Counted from the stretch's first letter, positions 25,816 to 35,051 are shown. The stretch is DNA of 64,000 nt from an uncultured Shewanella sp. (GCA_947503555.1 CANNEE010000004.1:62001-126000); one strand, 5' to 3'. The notes: generated by a model not told the origin, from the sequence alone. Numbers and translations are program-made.

Positions 25816-26075
25816 TTAGATTTTGTAAAATTAAATACATTTTAGTGATAAGACAGGCTTTTTGCGGAGTAAACTTTGTACAGTGGCGCAATAATCGATG
25901 TTTTTGCGAAAAAATGCACAAAATGTACCTAATGCTTTTTAGTGTCAAGATCATGAAAAGTAAGGGCTTAAATTTGGGTTGTTTGATTATTGTTCGTGAT
26001 TTGTGATGGTTTTAAAAGCTAAATATGTAAAGCCGTGATTAAGTCGTGAAATAACAAGCTAAATTGATAAATAGA

Positions 26076-26093
26076 TATCTATAGCTATAGATA
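26076..26093. repeat. 18-bp perfect palindrome upstream of lemA
   Basis: TATCTATAGCTATAGATA is fully self-complementary, 135 nt before the LemA ATG. Its size fits a regulator-binding site; the regulator is unknown. Confidence 0.45.
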
Positions 26094-26227
26094 AAATGAA
26101 AACAGATGATAAAAAGCACATATTTTCAATGGCTTGATTAGACAATGGTGAACTTGCTAAGGTGAAATTTTTTTAAAAGTGTGTTTAGCTATGGGCGATA
26201 AAAACAACAATAGAAGTAGAAAAGTTC

Positions 26228-26797
26228 ATGGAAGCATTATTATTTTGTTTAGCCTTAAGTGTCATATTGGCTTATCTCTGGTATGTCAGCCTTATCAAGA
26301 AGCGCAATACCTGTAAGGAAGCATTATCAGGTATCGATGTACAACTGACTAAACGTGCGAGCCTCATTCCCAATATCCTGAAAATAGCCCAGCGGTATAT
26401 GGAGCATGAAAAGTCATTGTTGACAGAAATTACCGCTTTAAGAAGCCAGCTGAAGCAAAGCTATAATCAAGGAGATGCCCAGCAAATTTCAGCTCATCTC
26501 CAACAAGCTGAATTACTCGACTCCAAAATGGGGCAGCTTATGCTGAGTATAGAGAACTATCCGGATTTGAAAGCGGATGCAACGTTACAGCAGGCCATGC
26601 TGAGTTATAACGAGGTTGAAGCCCATATTTCAGCAGCAAGACGCTTTTACAATGCCGCGGTGACTGAGCTAAACAATGCAGTAGAGGTTTTTCCTGGTTC
26701 AATCATAGCTTCAATTGCCAAGGTGCGGGTCCAACCTTTTTTTGAGGCCAGCACAAAAGCTAAAGCAGAGATTGATGCGAGCGATTACCTAAAATAA
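26228..26797 (+). CDS. LemA family protein
   Basis: 189 residues: one N-terminal membrane helix (2-20), then the LemA helical bundle with the conserved start of the domain (YVSLIKKRNTCKEALSGIDVQLTKRASLIPNIL) and the SARRFYNAAVTELNNAVEVFPGS segment. It is probably membrane-anchored, with the bundle on one side. Function of the family is not settled. It overlaps the next gene by one base (TAATG), so it belongs with the DUF3137 protein. Confidence 0.85.
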   Translation: MEALLFCLALSVILAYLWYVSLIKKRNTCKEALSGIDVQLTKRASLIPNILKIAQRYMEHEKSLLTEITALRSQLKQSYNQGDAQQISAHLQQAELLDSKMGQLMLSIENYPDLKADATLQQAMLSYNEVEAHISAARRFYNAAVTELNNAVEVFPGSIIASIAKVRVQPFFEASTKAKAEIDASDYLK

Positions 26798-27819
26798 TGA
26801 ATTGGCTTAGCTACCTGTTGGGGGCAAAAGTAAAACCTCAGCGGCATACTATCGGTATTTCAGCTGAAGAAAGCGCGCGAGATGTTATGACTTGCTACTA
26901 TCAGCAGCATATTGCTCCGCTTGCAAGAAGGTTTGAAAACCTTAGGGTAGCGAAATTGAAACGTGCTCGTAGCCGCTTTTATTTAGCATTGTTTATTTGT
27001 ACTTTGCTCTTTTTTGTCTATTGGCTTTTTAGTGCTTATATCTTTACTTCCCAAACTTTACTGCTCACTTTAGGGCCATTTCTACTGCTAGCTTTAGGCT
27101 TGGCATGGTGGAGTTTTCGTCCTGTGCTTCAGTTTAAGTCAGAGGTGAAGGCTAAGGTATTTCCTAAGATTTTTGGTTATTTTGGCGATGATTTTATTTA
27201 CAGCCAAACACATCATATGAGTTTAACTCATCTAAAACGCTCTAAAATATTACCCTCCTATGACACAGCGAAATTTGACGAGTATGTACAAGGTAGCTTT
27301 CAAGGTGTCAGTATTGCGTTAAATGAGTTAGAACTGTTTTCTAGAGTGAAGAGCAAGAAGCGCTCTTCACTTAAGGTGCAGTTTAAAGGTATTGCCATTG
27401 AGCTTGGATGCCAGAAAAGGTTTAAAGGGCATACCATAGTCGTCAGCCGCCGTATGGACTTACAGAGTCTGATCTTTGATAGATTCAAAGGACTAGAGCG
27501 AGTTAAGTTAGAAGATCCTCGCTTTGAGAAACGTTTCGATGCGTTTTCAAATGATCAGGTTGAAGCAAGATACTTGCTTACCTTAGGGTTTATGGAGAGA
27601 TTGCAGAGTTTAGCTAATCGATTCTCTGGAAAGCTTGAGTGTGCATTTTACCAAGACAAACTACTGATCCTGTTAGAAAGCAACCATAATAGATTTGAAT
27701 TAGGATCTATCTTTAGTGGTGCCAGTTTTGAATATGAATTTAGTCAGATACATAAAGAGATGCAGCAAGTTTTTGCTATGATTGAAATACTTAAACTCAA
27801 TGAGTACACAGGGCTTTGA
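26797..27819 (+). CDS. DUF3137 membrane protein
   Basis: 340 residues: an N-terminal helical part, two adjacent membrane helices (about 66-110: LALFICTLLFFVYWLF, LLTLGPFLLLALGLAWW) and a soluble C-terminal domain typical of DUF3137, a family that accompanies LemA. It is coupled to lemA (TAATG). The downstream lytic transglycosylase gene begins 45 nt after its stop. Role unknown; a shared envelope function is inferred. Confidence 0.8.
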   Translation: MNWLSYLLGAKVKPQRHTIGISAEESARDVMTCYYQQHIAPLARRFENLRVAKLKRARSRFYLALFICTLLFFVYWLFSAYIFTSQTLLLTLGPFLLLALGLAWWSFRPVLQFKSEVKAKVFPKIFGYFGDDFIYSQTHHMSLTHLKRSKILPSYDTAKFDEYVQGSFQGVSIALNELELFSRVKSKKRSSLKVQFKGIAIELGCQKRFKGHTIVVSRRMDLQSLIFDRFKGLERVKLEDPRFEKRFDAFSNDQVEARYLLTLGFMERLQSLANRFSGKLECAFYQDKLLILLESNHNRFELGSIFSGASFEYEFSQIHKEMQQVFAMIEILKLNEYTGL

Positions 27820-27863
27820 TAAGACTATTTTGTTCGGCATGGATAAACAAACTTAAGCTTAAT

Positions 27864-28577
27864 ATGTTTATTCGTTTGTTTTGTTGCTGGCTTTTATTCG
27901 GTGTAGCTGTTCAAGCTTGGGCTCAAGGGGAGTCTAGTGCTTCAGCTGTCAGTGTTAGCGATAAGGGCAAACCTCATATCGTCGCCAGTTATTCCAAACA
28001 TGGGCTCAATAACGCTAAGAAAACCACGAAAGTGCCTGTATACCAGTATCGGCAAGCCAATGGTGTGATGGCGTTTAGTGATAGGCCCCCAGAAGATAGT
28101 CATTACCAAGTGTATCTCTTTGATTGCTTTGCTTGTCAGCTGGACTCTGAAATTGATTGGCAGTCTATCGCGTTGTATTTAACTGAGTATGATCACACCA
28201 TTAAGCAGGCTGCTAAAAAACATGCCTTAGAGGGAGCCTTGATCCGTGCAGTTATCCATGCTGAGTCCTCATTTGATGTCAAAGCCCTGTCTAAAACCGG
28301 CGCCATGGGTTTGATGCAGTTGATGCCAGGAACAGCAAGAGATATGGGGGTTCAGGATGCCTATAACCCTAGGCAAAATATCATGGGGGGAAGCCGTTAT
28401 CTTGCAAAAATGTTAGCGCACTTTAATGGTGATATTTCGTTAGCTTGTGCTGCTTACAACGCTGGCCCTTCTAGAGTTAAGCAATACCAAGGGATCCCTC
28501 CCTTTCCTGAAACCCAAGCTTATGTGCAGCGAGTGAAAATTTTGCTTAAGCGCTATCGTCGTGCGGAAAGAAGTTAG
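27864..28577 (+). CDS. lytic transglycosylase (SLT domain) with DUF4124-like segment
   Basis: Periplasmic peptidoglycan-cleaving enzyme. About 237 residues from the ATG of MFIRLFCCWLL; a TTG 16 codons upstream overlaps the previous gene but is less likely. A signal peptide is followed by a short DUF4124-like region (VYQYRQANGVMAFSDRPPE) and the SLT domain: catalytic Glu in HAESSFDVKALSKTGAMGLM, then QLMPGTARDMGV and CAAYNAGPSRV. It is the last gene of the lemA operon. Confidence 0.9.
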   Translation: MFIRLFCCWLLFGVAVQAWAQGESSASAVSVSDKGKPHIVASYSKHGLNNAKKTTKVPVYQYRQANGVMAFSDRPPEDSHYQVYLFDCFACQLDSEIDWQSIALYLTEYDHTIKQAAKKHALEGALIRAVIHAESSFDVKALSKTGAMGLMQLMPGTARDMGVQDAYNPRQNIMGGSRYLAKMLAHFNGDISLACAAYNAGPSRVKQYQGIPPFPETQAYVQRVKILLKRYRRAERS

Positions 28578-28634
28578 GGGCTGTTGATCTTTCAAGGTCG
28601 TTATTGCTCGGCAGTGACGTGAAAGTTGACTGGC

Positions 28635-29255
28635 CTAGCCTATACTCACTCGGTAAACACAACGTAAATCATCTTTCAATAAGTGTTGCTCTCGCGTGAC
28701 TTTAGCGGGGGCAAGCAGATCCTCAAATAGCTTTAATTCGCTTTGGCAGAAGCCTTGGCAGGTTTTGGCGGCAGCGCAGATAGGGCAGTGATTTTCCCAA
28801 AATAGCCAGCTTGTGCTTGAGAGCGCTTGCCAATCGGCCATATAGCCCTCTTGGGTACGGATTTCGGTAAGCTTAGTTAGTTTATCTTCAATAGCGCTCA
28901 AGCCAGCCATTTGCTGTTGGTAATAACGGCTAGTGTCTTGTTCTCGTTGAGAGATGATTTGTTGTAGCCCTGATTCACCAAATAGTTGCTTGATGTTATC
29001 TATTAGCTGCACTGTGAGTTCACTATGGGTATCGGGAAAGCGAGACCAAGCTTTGTCGGTGAGTTTCCAGAGGCGACTAGGACGACCTCGGCCTCGTACC
29101 TCTTCAAACCAGCTTACCCAACCTTCAGTTTCTAATTGTTGTAAATGCTGCCTTGCCCCCATGGATGTCATGCCTAGGCTATCGCCTATGGTTTTAGCTC
29201 CTTGAGGGCCTTTGGTTTTTAATAAGAATAGAATCTTATCTATGCTGGCATGCAT
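28635..29255 (-). CDS. SufR-like HTH regulator with cysteine cluster
   Basis: 206 residues: N-terminal winged HTH (GPQGAKTIGDSLGMTSMGARQHLQQLETEG, then a GRGRPSRLWKLT wing) and a C-terminal domain with C157-x2-C160-x5-C166-x3-C170 and C199. This matches the architecture of Fe-S cluster-sensing regulators of the SufR type, so it may respond to iron-sulfur status or redox. It lies 3 nt after rlmJ on the same strand and is probably co-transcribed. Targets unknown. Confidence 0.75.
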   Translation of the reverse strand: MHASIDKILFLLKTKGPQGAKTIGDSLGMTSMGARQHLQQLETEGWVSWFEEVRGRGRPSRLWKLTDKAWSRFPDTHSELTVQLIDNIKQLFGESGLQQIISQREQDTSRYYQQQMAGLSAIEDKLTKLTEIRTQEGYMADWQALSSTSWLFWENHCPICAAAKTCQGFCQSELKLFEDLLAPAKVTREQHLLKDDLRCVYRVSIG

Positions 29256-29258
29256 CTG

Positions 29259-30101
29259 TTATTCGCCTACTTCCCACTTAACAGTCACATTTCCACCTTG
29301 TTGATTGAGTAGCTCATGTAAACAATCAAGGGTTTCTTCGGCGATATCGTCTAGCTGCCATGGTGGGTTAATGATCCATAGGCCTGCTGCTGTCATGCCG
29401 TATTCATTGCTATCGGGAGCGATTGCTTGTTCGACTCTCAGCTGGCGACGTATGCCAGACTGTTTTAGCTGCTCAAGCATCGCCTCTGTCATCTGTCTAT
29501 CGACAACTGGGTACCAAAGCATATACACGCCTGTGGCAAACTTCTTGTGAGCTTTGATAAGAGTCGCTGCGGCTTCTTGATAATCACTTTTTATCTCATA
29601 ACTAGGATCGACAAGAATCACACCGCGGCGTTCAAGGGGAGGAACAGCGGCGATTAAGCCTTGATAACCATCGCCTTTGATGACCTTAATTTGTTTATCG
29701 CCTTTAAACTGTTCTGCCAATAACTGATGATCTGTGCCATGCAGTTCATGCAATACCATGCGGTCTTTGTCGCGCATGTTCATATCCACAAAGGCGGGTG
29801 AACCTGGGTAGAAAGCAAGCTGCTTATCACCTTGATTAAAGTGTTTCACATCAGCGATATAATCTTGCAAAGCCGCTGGCAATTCATCCTGATCCCAGAG
29901 TTTAGCTACCCCTTCTAAGTACTCGCCTGTTTTCTGTGCAAACTCATCTTCCAACGCATATCCGCCCGCACCTGCATGGGTATCGATATAAACCATAGGT
30001 TTATTCTTTTTATGCATGAGTTTGAGGACTTGCAATAGCATGCTGTGTTTGAGCACATCTGCATAATTGCCCGCATGGAAGCCGTGGCGATAACTTAACA
30101 T
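29259..30101 (-). CDS. rlmJ: 23S rRNA (adenine-2030-N6)-methyltransferase
   Basis: 280 residues, the usual length. Start MLSYRHGFHAGNYADVLKHSML is the family's hallmark; DPSYE is the catalytic DPPY-like motif; YIDTHAGAGGYAL is the SAM-binding motif I. It methylates A2030 of 23S rRNA. TTAGGAAC precedes the ATG. It is followed closely by the SufR-like regulator. Confidence 0.95.
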   Translation of the reverse strand: MLSYRHGFHAGNYADVLKHSMLLQVLKLMHKKNKPMVYIDTHAGAGGYALEDEFAQKTGEYLEGVAKLWDQDELPAALQDYIADVKHFNQGDKQLAFYPGSPAFVDMNMRDKDRMVLHELHGTDHQLLAEQFKGDKQIKVIKGDGYQGLIAAVPPLERRGVILVDPSYEIKSDYQEAAATLIKAHKKFATGVYMLWYPVVDRQMTEAMLEQLKQSGIRRQLRVEQAIAPDSNEYGMTAAGLWIINPPWQLDDIAEETLDCLHELLNQQGGNVTVKWEVGE

Positions 30102-30259
30102 GAATGTTCCTAAGGGAATGAATTGACGGGCTGATTATACCTGTTATGGATAAAAGTTCAGCTTTTGTTATTTAGACAATGGCAAGAGAGGCATAGCCCT
30201 GCGCTTTTTGGCATAATAGCCCCATCATTTTACTATCCTGTTGTGTGGGCACCTATTAT

Positions 30260-31021
30260 ATGGACGCTGGGTCAGTTCAAGTCTTTTTCAATCGTCATTA
30301 TCCTAGCTTAGAGGCTATTTGTGAGCGTTGGCAACTAAGGTTCGCCAATGATGCAGCCTTTGAACTGAGATTTGAAAATAATATCCTGAGCCTACATAAG
30401 CGTGATGAACCTAAATTAGCAGGGATTAGTGTGGATTTTGTGTCTGGCGCAGTGGCTCATAGGCGCAAGTTTGGCGGTGGTCGTGGTCAGGCGATAGCTA
30501 AAGCTGTTGGTCTAAAACAAGGAAATACTCCGAGTGTTGTTGACGGCACAGCGGGTCTTGGGCGAGATGCCTTTGTCTTAGCAAGCCTTGGCTGTAAGGT
30601 AACCTTGGTTGAAAGGCATCCAGTGGTCGCGGCTTTACTTGAGGATGGGCTGAGAAGAGCCTATGAAGATGCTGAAATCGGTGAGTGGATGCGAGAACGT
30701 ATGCACTTGGTACATGGTTCTAGCTTGAATACCCTTGCCGAGTTAGGTGAGCAAGCCGATGTGGTGTATTTAGATCCCATGTATCCGCACAGAGAAAAGT
30801 CAGCCTTAGTGAAAAAAGAGATGCGAGTGTTTCAGTCTCTAGTTGGCGCCGATAGCGATGCCGATGGTTTGTTAGCGCCTGCATTGGCTCTAGCGATTAA
30901 AAGAGTCGTGGTGAAACGCCCTGATTATGCAGAAGATCTCGATGGAATGAAACCAAGCACTGTGATCAGTCAAAAGAAAAACCGTTTCGATATCTATGTG
31001 AAAGCGGCTATGACAAGTTAA
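30260..31021 (+). CDS. rsmJ: 16S rRNA (guanine-1516-N2)-methyltransferase
   Basis: About 253 residues. Conserved core: [54 protein letters not shown] (SAM site), VYLDPMYPH and [13 protein letters not shown], all matching the E. coli enzyme. A GTG five codons upstream (30245) is an alternative start; neither has a good ribosome site. It diverges from rlmJ across about 150 nt. Confidence 0.93.
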   Translation: MDAGSVQVFFNRHYPSLEAICERWQLRFANDAAFELRFENNILSLHKRDEPKLAGISVDFVSGAVAHRRKFGGGRGQAIAKAVGLKQGNTPSVVDGTAGLGRDAFVLASLGCKVTLVERHPVVAALLEDGLRRAYEDAEIGEWMRERMHLVHGSSLNTLAELGEQADVVYLDPMYPHREKSALVKKEMRVFQSLVGADSDADGLLAPALALAIKRVVVKRPDYAEDLDGMKPSTVISQKKNRFDIYVKAAMTS

Positions 31022-31062
31022 TTTTTGCTATCTTAGTGATCTTCCCCCGATGATGTAGACAC

Positions 31063-31930
31063 CTAGCTTGCTGACAAATACTGTAATTCAAATTCATCAG
31101 GGGATTGATGACCAAGATGGCTATGCAATCGGGTACGATTGTAAAACATCTCTATATAATCAAACAAATCGGCTCTGGCTTCGTTCCTTGTAGCGTAGAT
31201 CTTTCGCTTAACGCGTTCAGTCTTTAATGAATGGAAGAAGCTTTCTGCTACAGCATTATCTAAACAATGACCTCTGCGGCTCATACTACTGATCAGATGA
31301 TGGTCTTTTAAGAACAGTTGATAATCATCACTGGTGTATTGGCTACCTTGATCACTATGTACGATAACTGATTGCTTAGGCTGCCTTCGTCACAAGGCCA
31401 TTAACATGGCTCGGATAACCAAATCCTTGGTCATAGTTTCCTGCATTGACCAGCCAACAATTTTGCGTGAGAACAAATCAACAACGACAGCTAAATAAAG
31501 CCATCCTTCATAGGTTTTGATATAAGTGATGTCAGTTACCCATGTATGGTCTGGCTGAGCCACTACAAACTGTTGCTGAACATGATTATCTGATATAGCC
31601 GATGGTACAGATGATTTGAAATAACGACGCTTGTAACCAATGCGAGCTTTTAATTTGGCGTTTTGCATCAGCCTTGCCACGCGATTTTCACTAACTTTAA
31701 CGCCATCACGATTTAGTCTCGCTGTGATGCGAGGACTACCATAAACACCGCCAGACTCTATGTAAGCCGACTTGATTTGCTTAACTAGCGCTTGATTTTC
31801 AATTGCTCTTGGTGACTCTGGTTGTTTCAACCAAGCGTAAAAGCCACTGCGATGGACATTCAGAGCGTGACACATCGTTTTAACTTGCCATTTATCGAGC
31901 CGTGACTTTATGAACGCGTACCTTTCCTTG
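31063..31930 (-). pseudogene. IS3 transposase orfB with in-frame stop
   Basis: DDE transposase of the IS3 family (HTH_21 and rve domains). The frame reads through MCHALNVHRSGFYAWL, the first catalytic Asp in WVTDITYI, then ends at TGA (31392-31390) after AMLMAL. In the same frame it continues with HSDQGSQYTSDD (second Asp) and AVAESFFHSLKTE (Glu) to 31063. The stop replaces what would be a TGG Trp. In the intact element orfB would be expressed by a -1 frameshift from orfA near 31920. Confidence 0.88.
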
Positions 31931-32186
31931 ACTCGCTGGCAAAGTACGCGGCGGCCTCCTTTAAAATATCACGCTCCTCTGTGACTCTTTTAAGCTCGGC
32001 TTTAAGGCGCTTAATTTCTGCTAATTCATCATTTTTATCTGGACTAACTTTAGCCTTTGCCACCCAGTTATAAAGTGATTTATCTGTGATACCTAAACGT
32101 TTGGCTACGTCACCAACCGAATAGCCTTTTTCAATAACTTGACGAACTGCTTCGTCTCTAAATTCTTGGGGGTATTTATTTCTCAT
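31908..32186 (-). CDS. IS3 transposase orfA
   Basis: 92 residues: HTH (SVGDVAKRLGITDKSLYNWVAKAK) and a leucine-zipper-like C-terminal coiled coil (ELAEIKRLKAELKRVTEERDILKEA), typical of IS3 orfA. AAGGTG precedes the ATG. It binds the terminal repeats; without a full orfAB protein it could act only as a repressor. Confidence 0.9.
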   Translation of the reverse strand: MRNKYPQEFRDEAVRQVIEKGYSVGDVAKRLGITDKSLYNWVAKAKVSPDKNDELAEIKRLKAELKRVTEERDILKEAAAYFASESRKGTRS

Positions 32187-32339
32187 AACACCTTCTATCT
32201 TACTTCAAATTGAAAATAAAAGATGTCTACTAGTTCAGGGGAAGATCACTCTGTTGAGAAGCATATAGAAAGGACTATAGATGATCATACTAATAGGTAT
32301 AATTATACAAACTTCTCTAATTTCCTGTAGGCTAGAAAA

Positions 32340-32729
32340 ATGAAATTATTCTTGAAATTTTACATGTCTTTTTTGAGTGGAACGCATCTTAGGTATCAAG
32401 AAAGATGGGGGGAAAAAAGCGCGATATTTTTTACAGAATTTTCAGCATCCATTTTCATTTGTATATTGCTTTCTCCATTGGTTATATACTGCTCGCATTT
32501 GTTTGATTTATTTGATTATGTTCCGTTTCTGTTTTTATTTGTAGGAAGTGGGTTGATGTTTTTAATTAAAAAAATGCTCTTAAGCAATAACATGAAGCTT
32601 CCAGATATTAACAGCTTGAATAGGGATGAAATCAAGAAAAAAAAGTTTGTATCAGAGGTGGTATTTTATTTAACATTGGGGGCGAGTGGTTTTTTATCTT
32701 ATGTACTCTTAAAGTCAACTGAAGTTTAA
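32340..32729 (+). CDS. small membrane protein of unknown function
   Basis: 129 residues; not recognised. About three membrane helices can be seen (ASIFICILLSPLVIY, VPFLFLFVGSGLMFLI, VVFYLTLGASGFLSYVLL) with basic loops. It is A+T-rich compared with the flanking core genes and lies just beside the IS3 element, which suggests transfer. The ribosome site is poor and there is no operon partner. Confidence 0.5.
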   Translation: MKLFLKFYMSFLSGTHLRYQERWGEKSAIFFTEFSASIFICILLSPLVIYCSHLFDLFDYVPFLFLFVGSGLMFLIKKMLLSNNMKLPDINSLNRDEIKKKKFVSEVVFYLTLGASGFLSYVLLKSTEV

Positions 32730-32758
32730 AGAGAAAAACAAGTAATGGGACAGCCACA

Positions 32759-32905
32759 ATGAATATTTTCAACCAGCCCCGTATTATCGGGGCTGTTTGT
32801 TATCTGTTGTTAGCCGCTTTGGCCAGCAGTGTGAGCAGTGCTCACCAGTAGAAGCTGTCAGTGTTGAACAGCGGTGCGTGCAATTTTTGGCAGCGCCACT
32901 AGTGA
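32759..32905 (+). pseudogene. remnant of a small secreted-protein gene
   Basis: An ATG at 32759 opens a signal-peptide-like stretch (GAVCYLLLAALASSVSSAH) that hits TAG after 30 codons. A one-base shift just before the stop gives a second open stretch (PVEAVSVEQRCVQFLAAPLVS) ending in TGA. This looks like a decayed gene, but it is short and could be chance. Confidence 0.3.
32775..32794 (+). terminator. hairpin after the small membrane protein gene
   Basis: AGCCCCG-TATTAT-CGGGGCT, a 7-bp stem followed by GTTTGTT, 45 nt past the stop at 32729. It overlaps the decayed ORF. Confidence 0.5.
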
Positions 32906-33100
32906 GCTGAACACCGTGCTTCAGACATAATAAAAATACGAGAACTATAGGTTCTCAATGCATGCTCTAATTTGTCAGTGTATGCTTATATTTTATGTCA
33001 GAGTATGGTTGTATTTTGCTACTAAGTGACTGAAAGCTCGAAGTGAACTATGTCAGCCTTTGCTTATAGCGACATTAAATGGACTTAACCTAGGAGCAGT

Positions 33101-33685
33101 ATGATGAGAACGGATTCTTTTGCGCTAATAGCGAGCCTTTTTCCTGAGAGTGATAACCTTTTTCGAGAGTTTGAGTCTATATCAGGCTCTTCATGGCTTT
33201 CCCACGTTAATCAAGATGACTACCAAGGTGATTGGGGTGTGTTGCCATTAAGGTGTGCAGCCCAGCATGAAGCCGCTCACCCTATTTTGCAGGCATTTTC
33301 GATTACCCAAGCCGATGACTGGTGTGATCTACCTATAGTCCAGTCCAATTCTGTTTGGCACACCTTAACTCAATTTCTTCAATGCCCCATAAAATCTGCA
33401 AGACTAATGCGTTTAGCGCCAGGGGCTAAAATCGCGCCCCATGTGGATAATGGGCTCTCGTTAGAAAGCGGTGAAGTGCGCTTACACTTGCCGTTGCAAA
33501 CAGATAAAAACTTACACTTCTTCGTTAATCAGCAAGCTGTTCCTATGAAGGTGGGGCAGCTTTGGTATATCAACGCTGAACAGGAGCATTGGGTAGAAAA
33601 TCTAGGCTCACAACCTAGAGTGAATCTAGTACTCGATTGTGAGGTTAATGCTTGGTTAAAACAGAAAATTGCAGGTAACTGCTGA
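33101..33685 (+). CDS. aspartyl/asparaginyl beta-hydroxylase-like 2OG-Fe(II) protein
   Basis: 194 residues of the cupin-like Asp/Asn hydroxylase family. Iron ligands are visible as HVD in IAPHVDNGLSLESGEVRLHLPL and the distal His in EQEHWVENLGSQPRVNLVLD, where the Arg would bind 2-oxoglutarate. It would hydroxylate a side chain or small molecule; the substrate is unknown. AGGAG lies before the ATG pair. It stands alone. Confidence 0.75.
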   Translation: MMRTDSFALIASLFPESDNLFREFESISGSSWLSHVNQDDYQGDWGVLPLRCAAQHEAAHPILQAFSITQADDWCDLPIVQSNSVWHTLTQFLQCPIKSARLMRLAPGAKIAPHVDNGLSLESGEVRLHLPLQTDKNLHFFVNQQAVPMKVGQLWYINAEQEHWVENLGSQPRVNLVLDCEVNAWLKQKIAGNC

Positions 33686-33929
33686 GCATAAGCTAGCTCC
33701 TACCTATAACTCATCGTATTTAAAAGTCTCTAAATGTAAAATCAGATTTTTCTAATGGAAATTGTTTTGATATGTAATAAGGGTCTGATTTCATTGCTAT
33801 TCTCCTTCTGTTTTTTTTGGTTTGCATCAAACGGTGTGGCATTCTGTAAAAGTTTGATGAGTATCAATTTATTGTACCTCTAACTGGGTATTCTTGGGCT
33901 TTCCATCTCATATGAAATAAGGACGCGTC

Positions 33930-34919
33930 ATGAATATTGTTAGGGTAGCTATGATAGGTTTTTCTGCTTGGTTATTGGCTGGTTGTGGAGGAAGTTCGAG
34001 TTCTGAACCTGAGGCAACTCCAGCTGTGGGAAGTTTTTCTCTTGCGGTTTCTGACGCACCTATGAATGGCGTATCCCATGTAGGCATGGTCTTAAATGAA
34101 CTTGTTATGACAGATCAAAATGGAGTAATTCATCGACATGACTTAGAGGGTGTGAGCTTCAACTTACTGGATTATCAGGGAATGGATAGTCATTTAGTTG
34201 TTGAGAATATCAATTTACCAGTAGGGCAATATCATGGTGCTTACATTAGTGTTGAACCTGGTAACGGTAACCAAGGGTGTTATATTGAAAATGGTCAGGG
34301 TCGGCATGGTTTAGCTGTGGCAGAAGGAAGATTACCTGTTGCAGATTTTGAGATAGTAGCCAATCAAGAGGTAGATATAACGCTAGAAATAGACTTATAC
34401 CGAGGTATTTCAAATGAAAACGGGCAATTCAGGTTAAATCACAGGGGTATGTGGTCCGTTAATAATCGCACCATGGGGCATCTGTTAGGTGAAGTAGACC
34501 CTCAATGGATAGCAGATTGTGAAACTACCTATGCTGAACAAGTCTCAGATGAAGGATACTTTTATCATCTTGCTTATTTATACCCTGCAGATGTGACTGG
34601 TATTCAACAGATGGGGGATATGAATCCGAATCCAGAGGCGGGTATCACTTCTCCGATAGCTATTACGCGTATGAAGCAGGATAGTGAAGGCCATTGGTTT
34701 TTTACTATGGGATTTTTACCAGAAGGGAATTATAGAGTCGGTTATACCTGTTTAGGCCATTTAGATAATCCACAAGATAATGATATTAAAGACGGCGTAT
34801 TTAAAATCTTTAAGGACTCAGGAGAAGTCGCTATTGAGGCTGGAAGTGTAGGTGGTAGACAAACAACTCATCAATGCGGAAGAGGAAACGGTGGGCATCA
34901 CGGTAGACGTGGAGGTTAA
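33930..34919 (+). CDS. DUF4382 lipoprotein
   Basis: 329 residues: lipoprotein signal with lipobox LAGCG (Cys19), a Ser-rich linker, then a DUF4382 domain (SFSLAVSDAPMNGVSHVGMVLNELVM ... LLDYQGMDSHLVVENINLPVGQY). The C-terminus is Gly/His/Arg-rich (CGRGNGGHHGRRGG), which could bind metal or be unstructured. Function of the family is unknown. AAGGACG precedes the ATG. Confidence 0.8.
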   Translation: MNIVRVAMIGFSAWLLAGCGGSSSSEPEATPAVGSFSLAVSDAPMNGVSHVGMVLNELVMTDQNGVIHRHDLEGVSFNLLDYQGMDSHLVVENINLPVGQYHGAYISVEPGNGNQGCYIENGQGRHGLAVAEGRLPVADFEIVANQEVDITLEIDLYRGISNENGQFRLNHRGMWSVNNRTMGHLLGEVDPQWIADCETTYAEQVSDEGYFYHLAYLYPADVTGIQQMGDMNPNPEAGITSPIAITRMKQDSEGHWFFTMGFLPEGNYRVGYTCLGHLDNPQDNDIKDGVFKIFKDSGEVAIEAGSVGGRQTTHQCGRGNGGHHGRRGG

Positions 34920-34928
34920 AGCTTAGTA

Positions 34929-34965
34929 TTTGAGCTCTTTGAACTAGAAGTTTAAAGAGCTCAAA
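34929..34965. terminator. bidirectional terminator
   Basis: A 17-bp stem, TTTGAGCTCTTTGAACT with its complement (one wobble), and a 3-nt AGA loop, with A-runs on the + side and T-rich sequence on the other. It separates the DUF4382 gene from the convergent chemotaxis receptor. Confidence 0.85.
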
Positions 34966-35051
34966 AAATGTTTGATGCACTATGTAAATACGAGGTGTAT
35001 TTGATTAAGGCATTGCGAAAAAAATTCACTCAGTAGCTTTGAAAAACTCAT

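Larger units (their letters stand above)
25619..26227. other. 609-base intergenic region, RND / lemA
   Basis: It holds the efflux terminator, a minus-strand terminator with a possible small RNA, and an 18-bp palindrome near 26085. The remainder is A+T-rich. Short frames here show no protein-like composition. Confidence 0.6.
31037..32248 (-). mobile_element. IS3-family insertion sequence (inactive)
   Basis: About 1212 bp bounded by imperfect terminal inverted repeats beginning TGATCTTCCCC at 31037 and ending GGGGAAGATCA at 32248, with a further matching GTAGACA inside each end. Two reading frames, orfA and orfB, run on the minus strand as in IS3. I see no direct repeat at the ends: the left flank is ATCTTAG, the right flank CTCTGTT. 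OrfB contains an in-frame TGA, so the copy is probably dead. Confidence 0.85.
32730..33100. other. intergenic region, IS flank to oxygenase-like gene
   Basis: 371 bases. The first half holds the hairpin at 32775 and the remnant ORF. The second half is A+T-rich with several CAT/ATG-rich short repeats (TGCATGC, TGTCAGTGTATG) but no gene I can support. Confidence 0.5.

Noticed and set aside
25673-25954. Minus-strand 93-codon frame between the pump and lemA
   Set aside because: It covers two terminator hairpins and has no ribosome site or protein-like pattern.
31037-32248. Target-site duplication for the IS
   Set aside because: The flanking bases (ATCTTAG, CTCTGTT) do not match at 3, 4 or 5 bases for the ends I chose.
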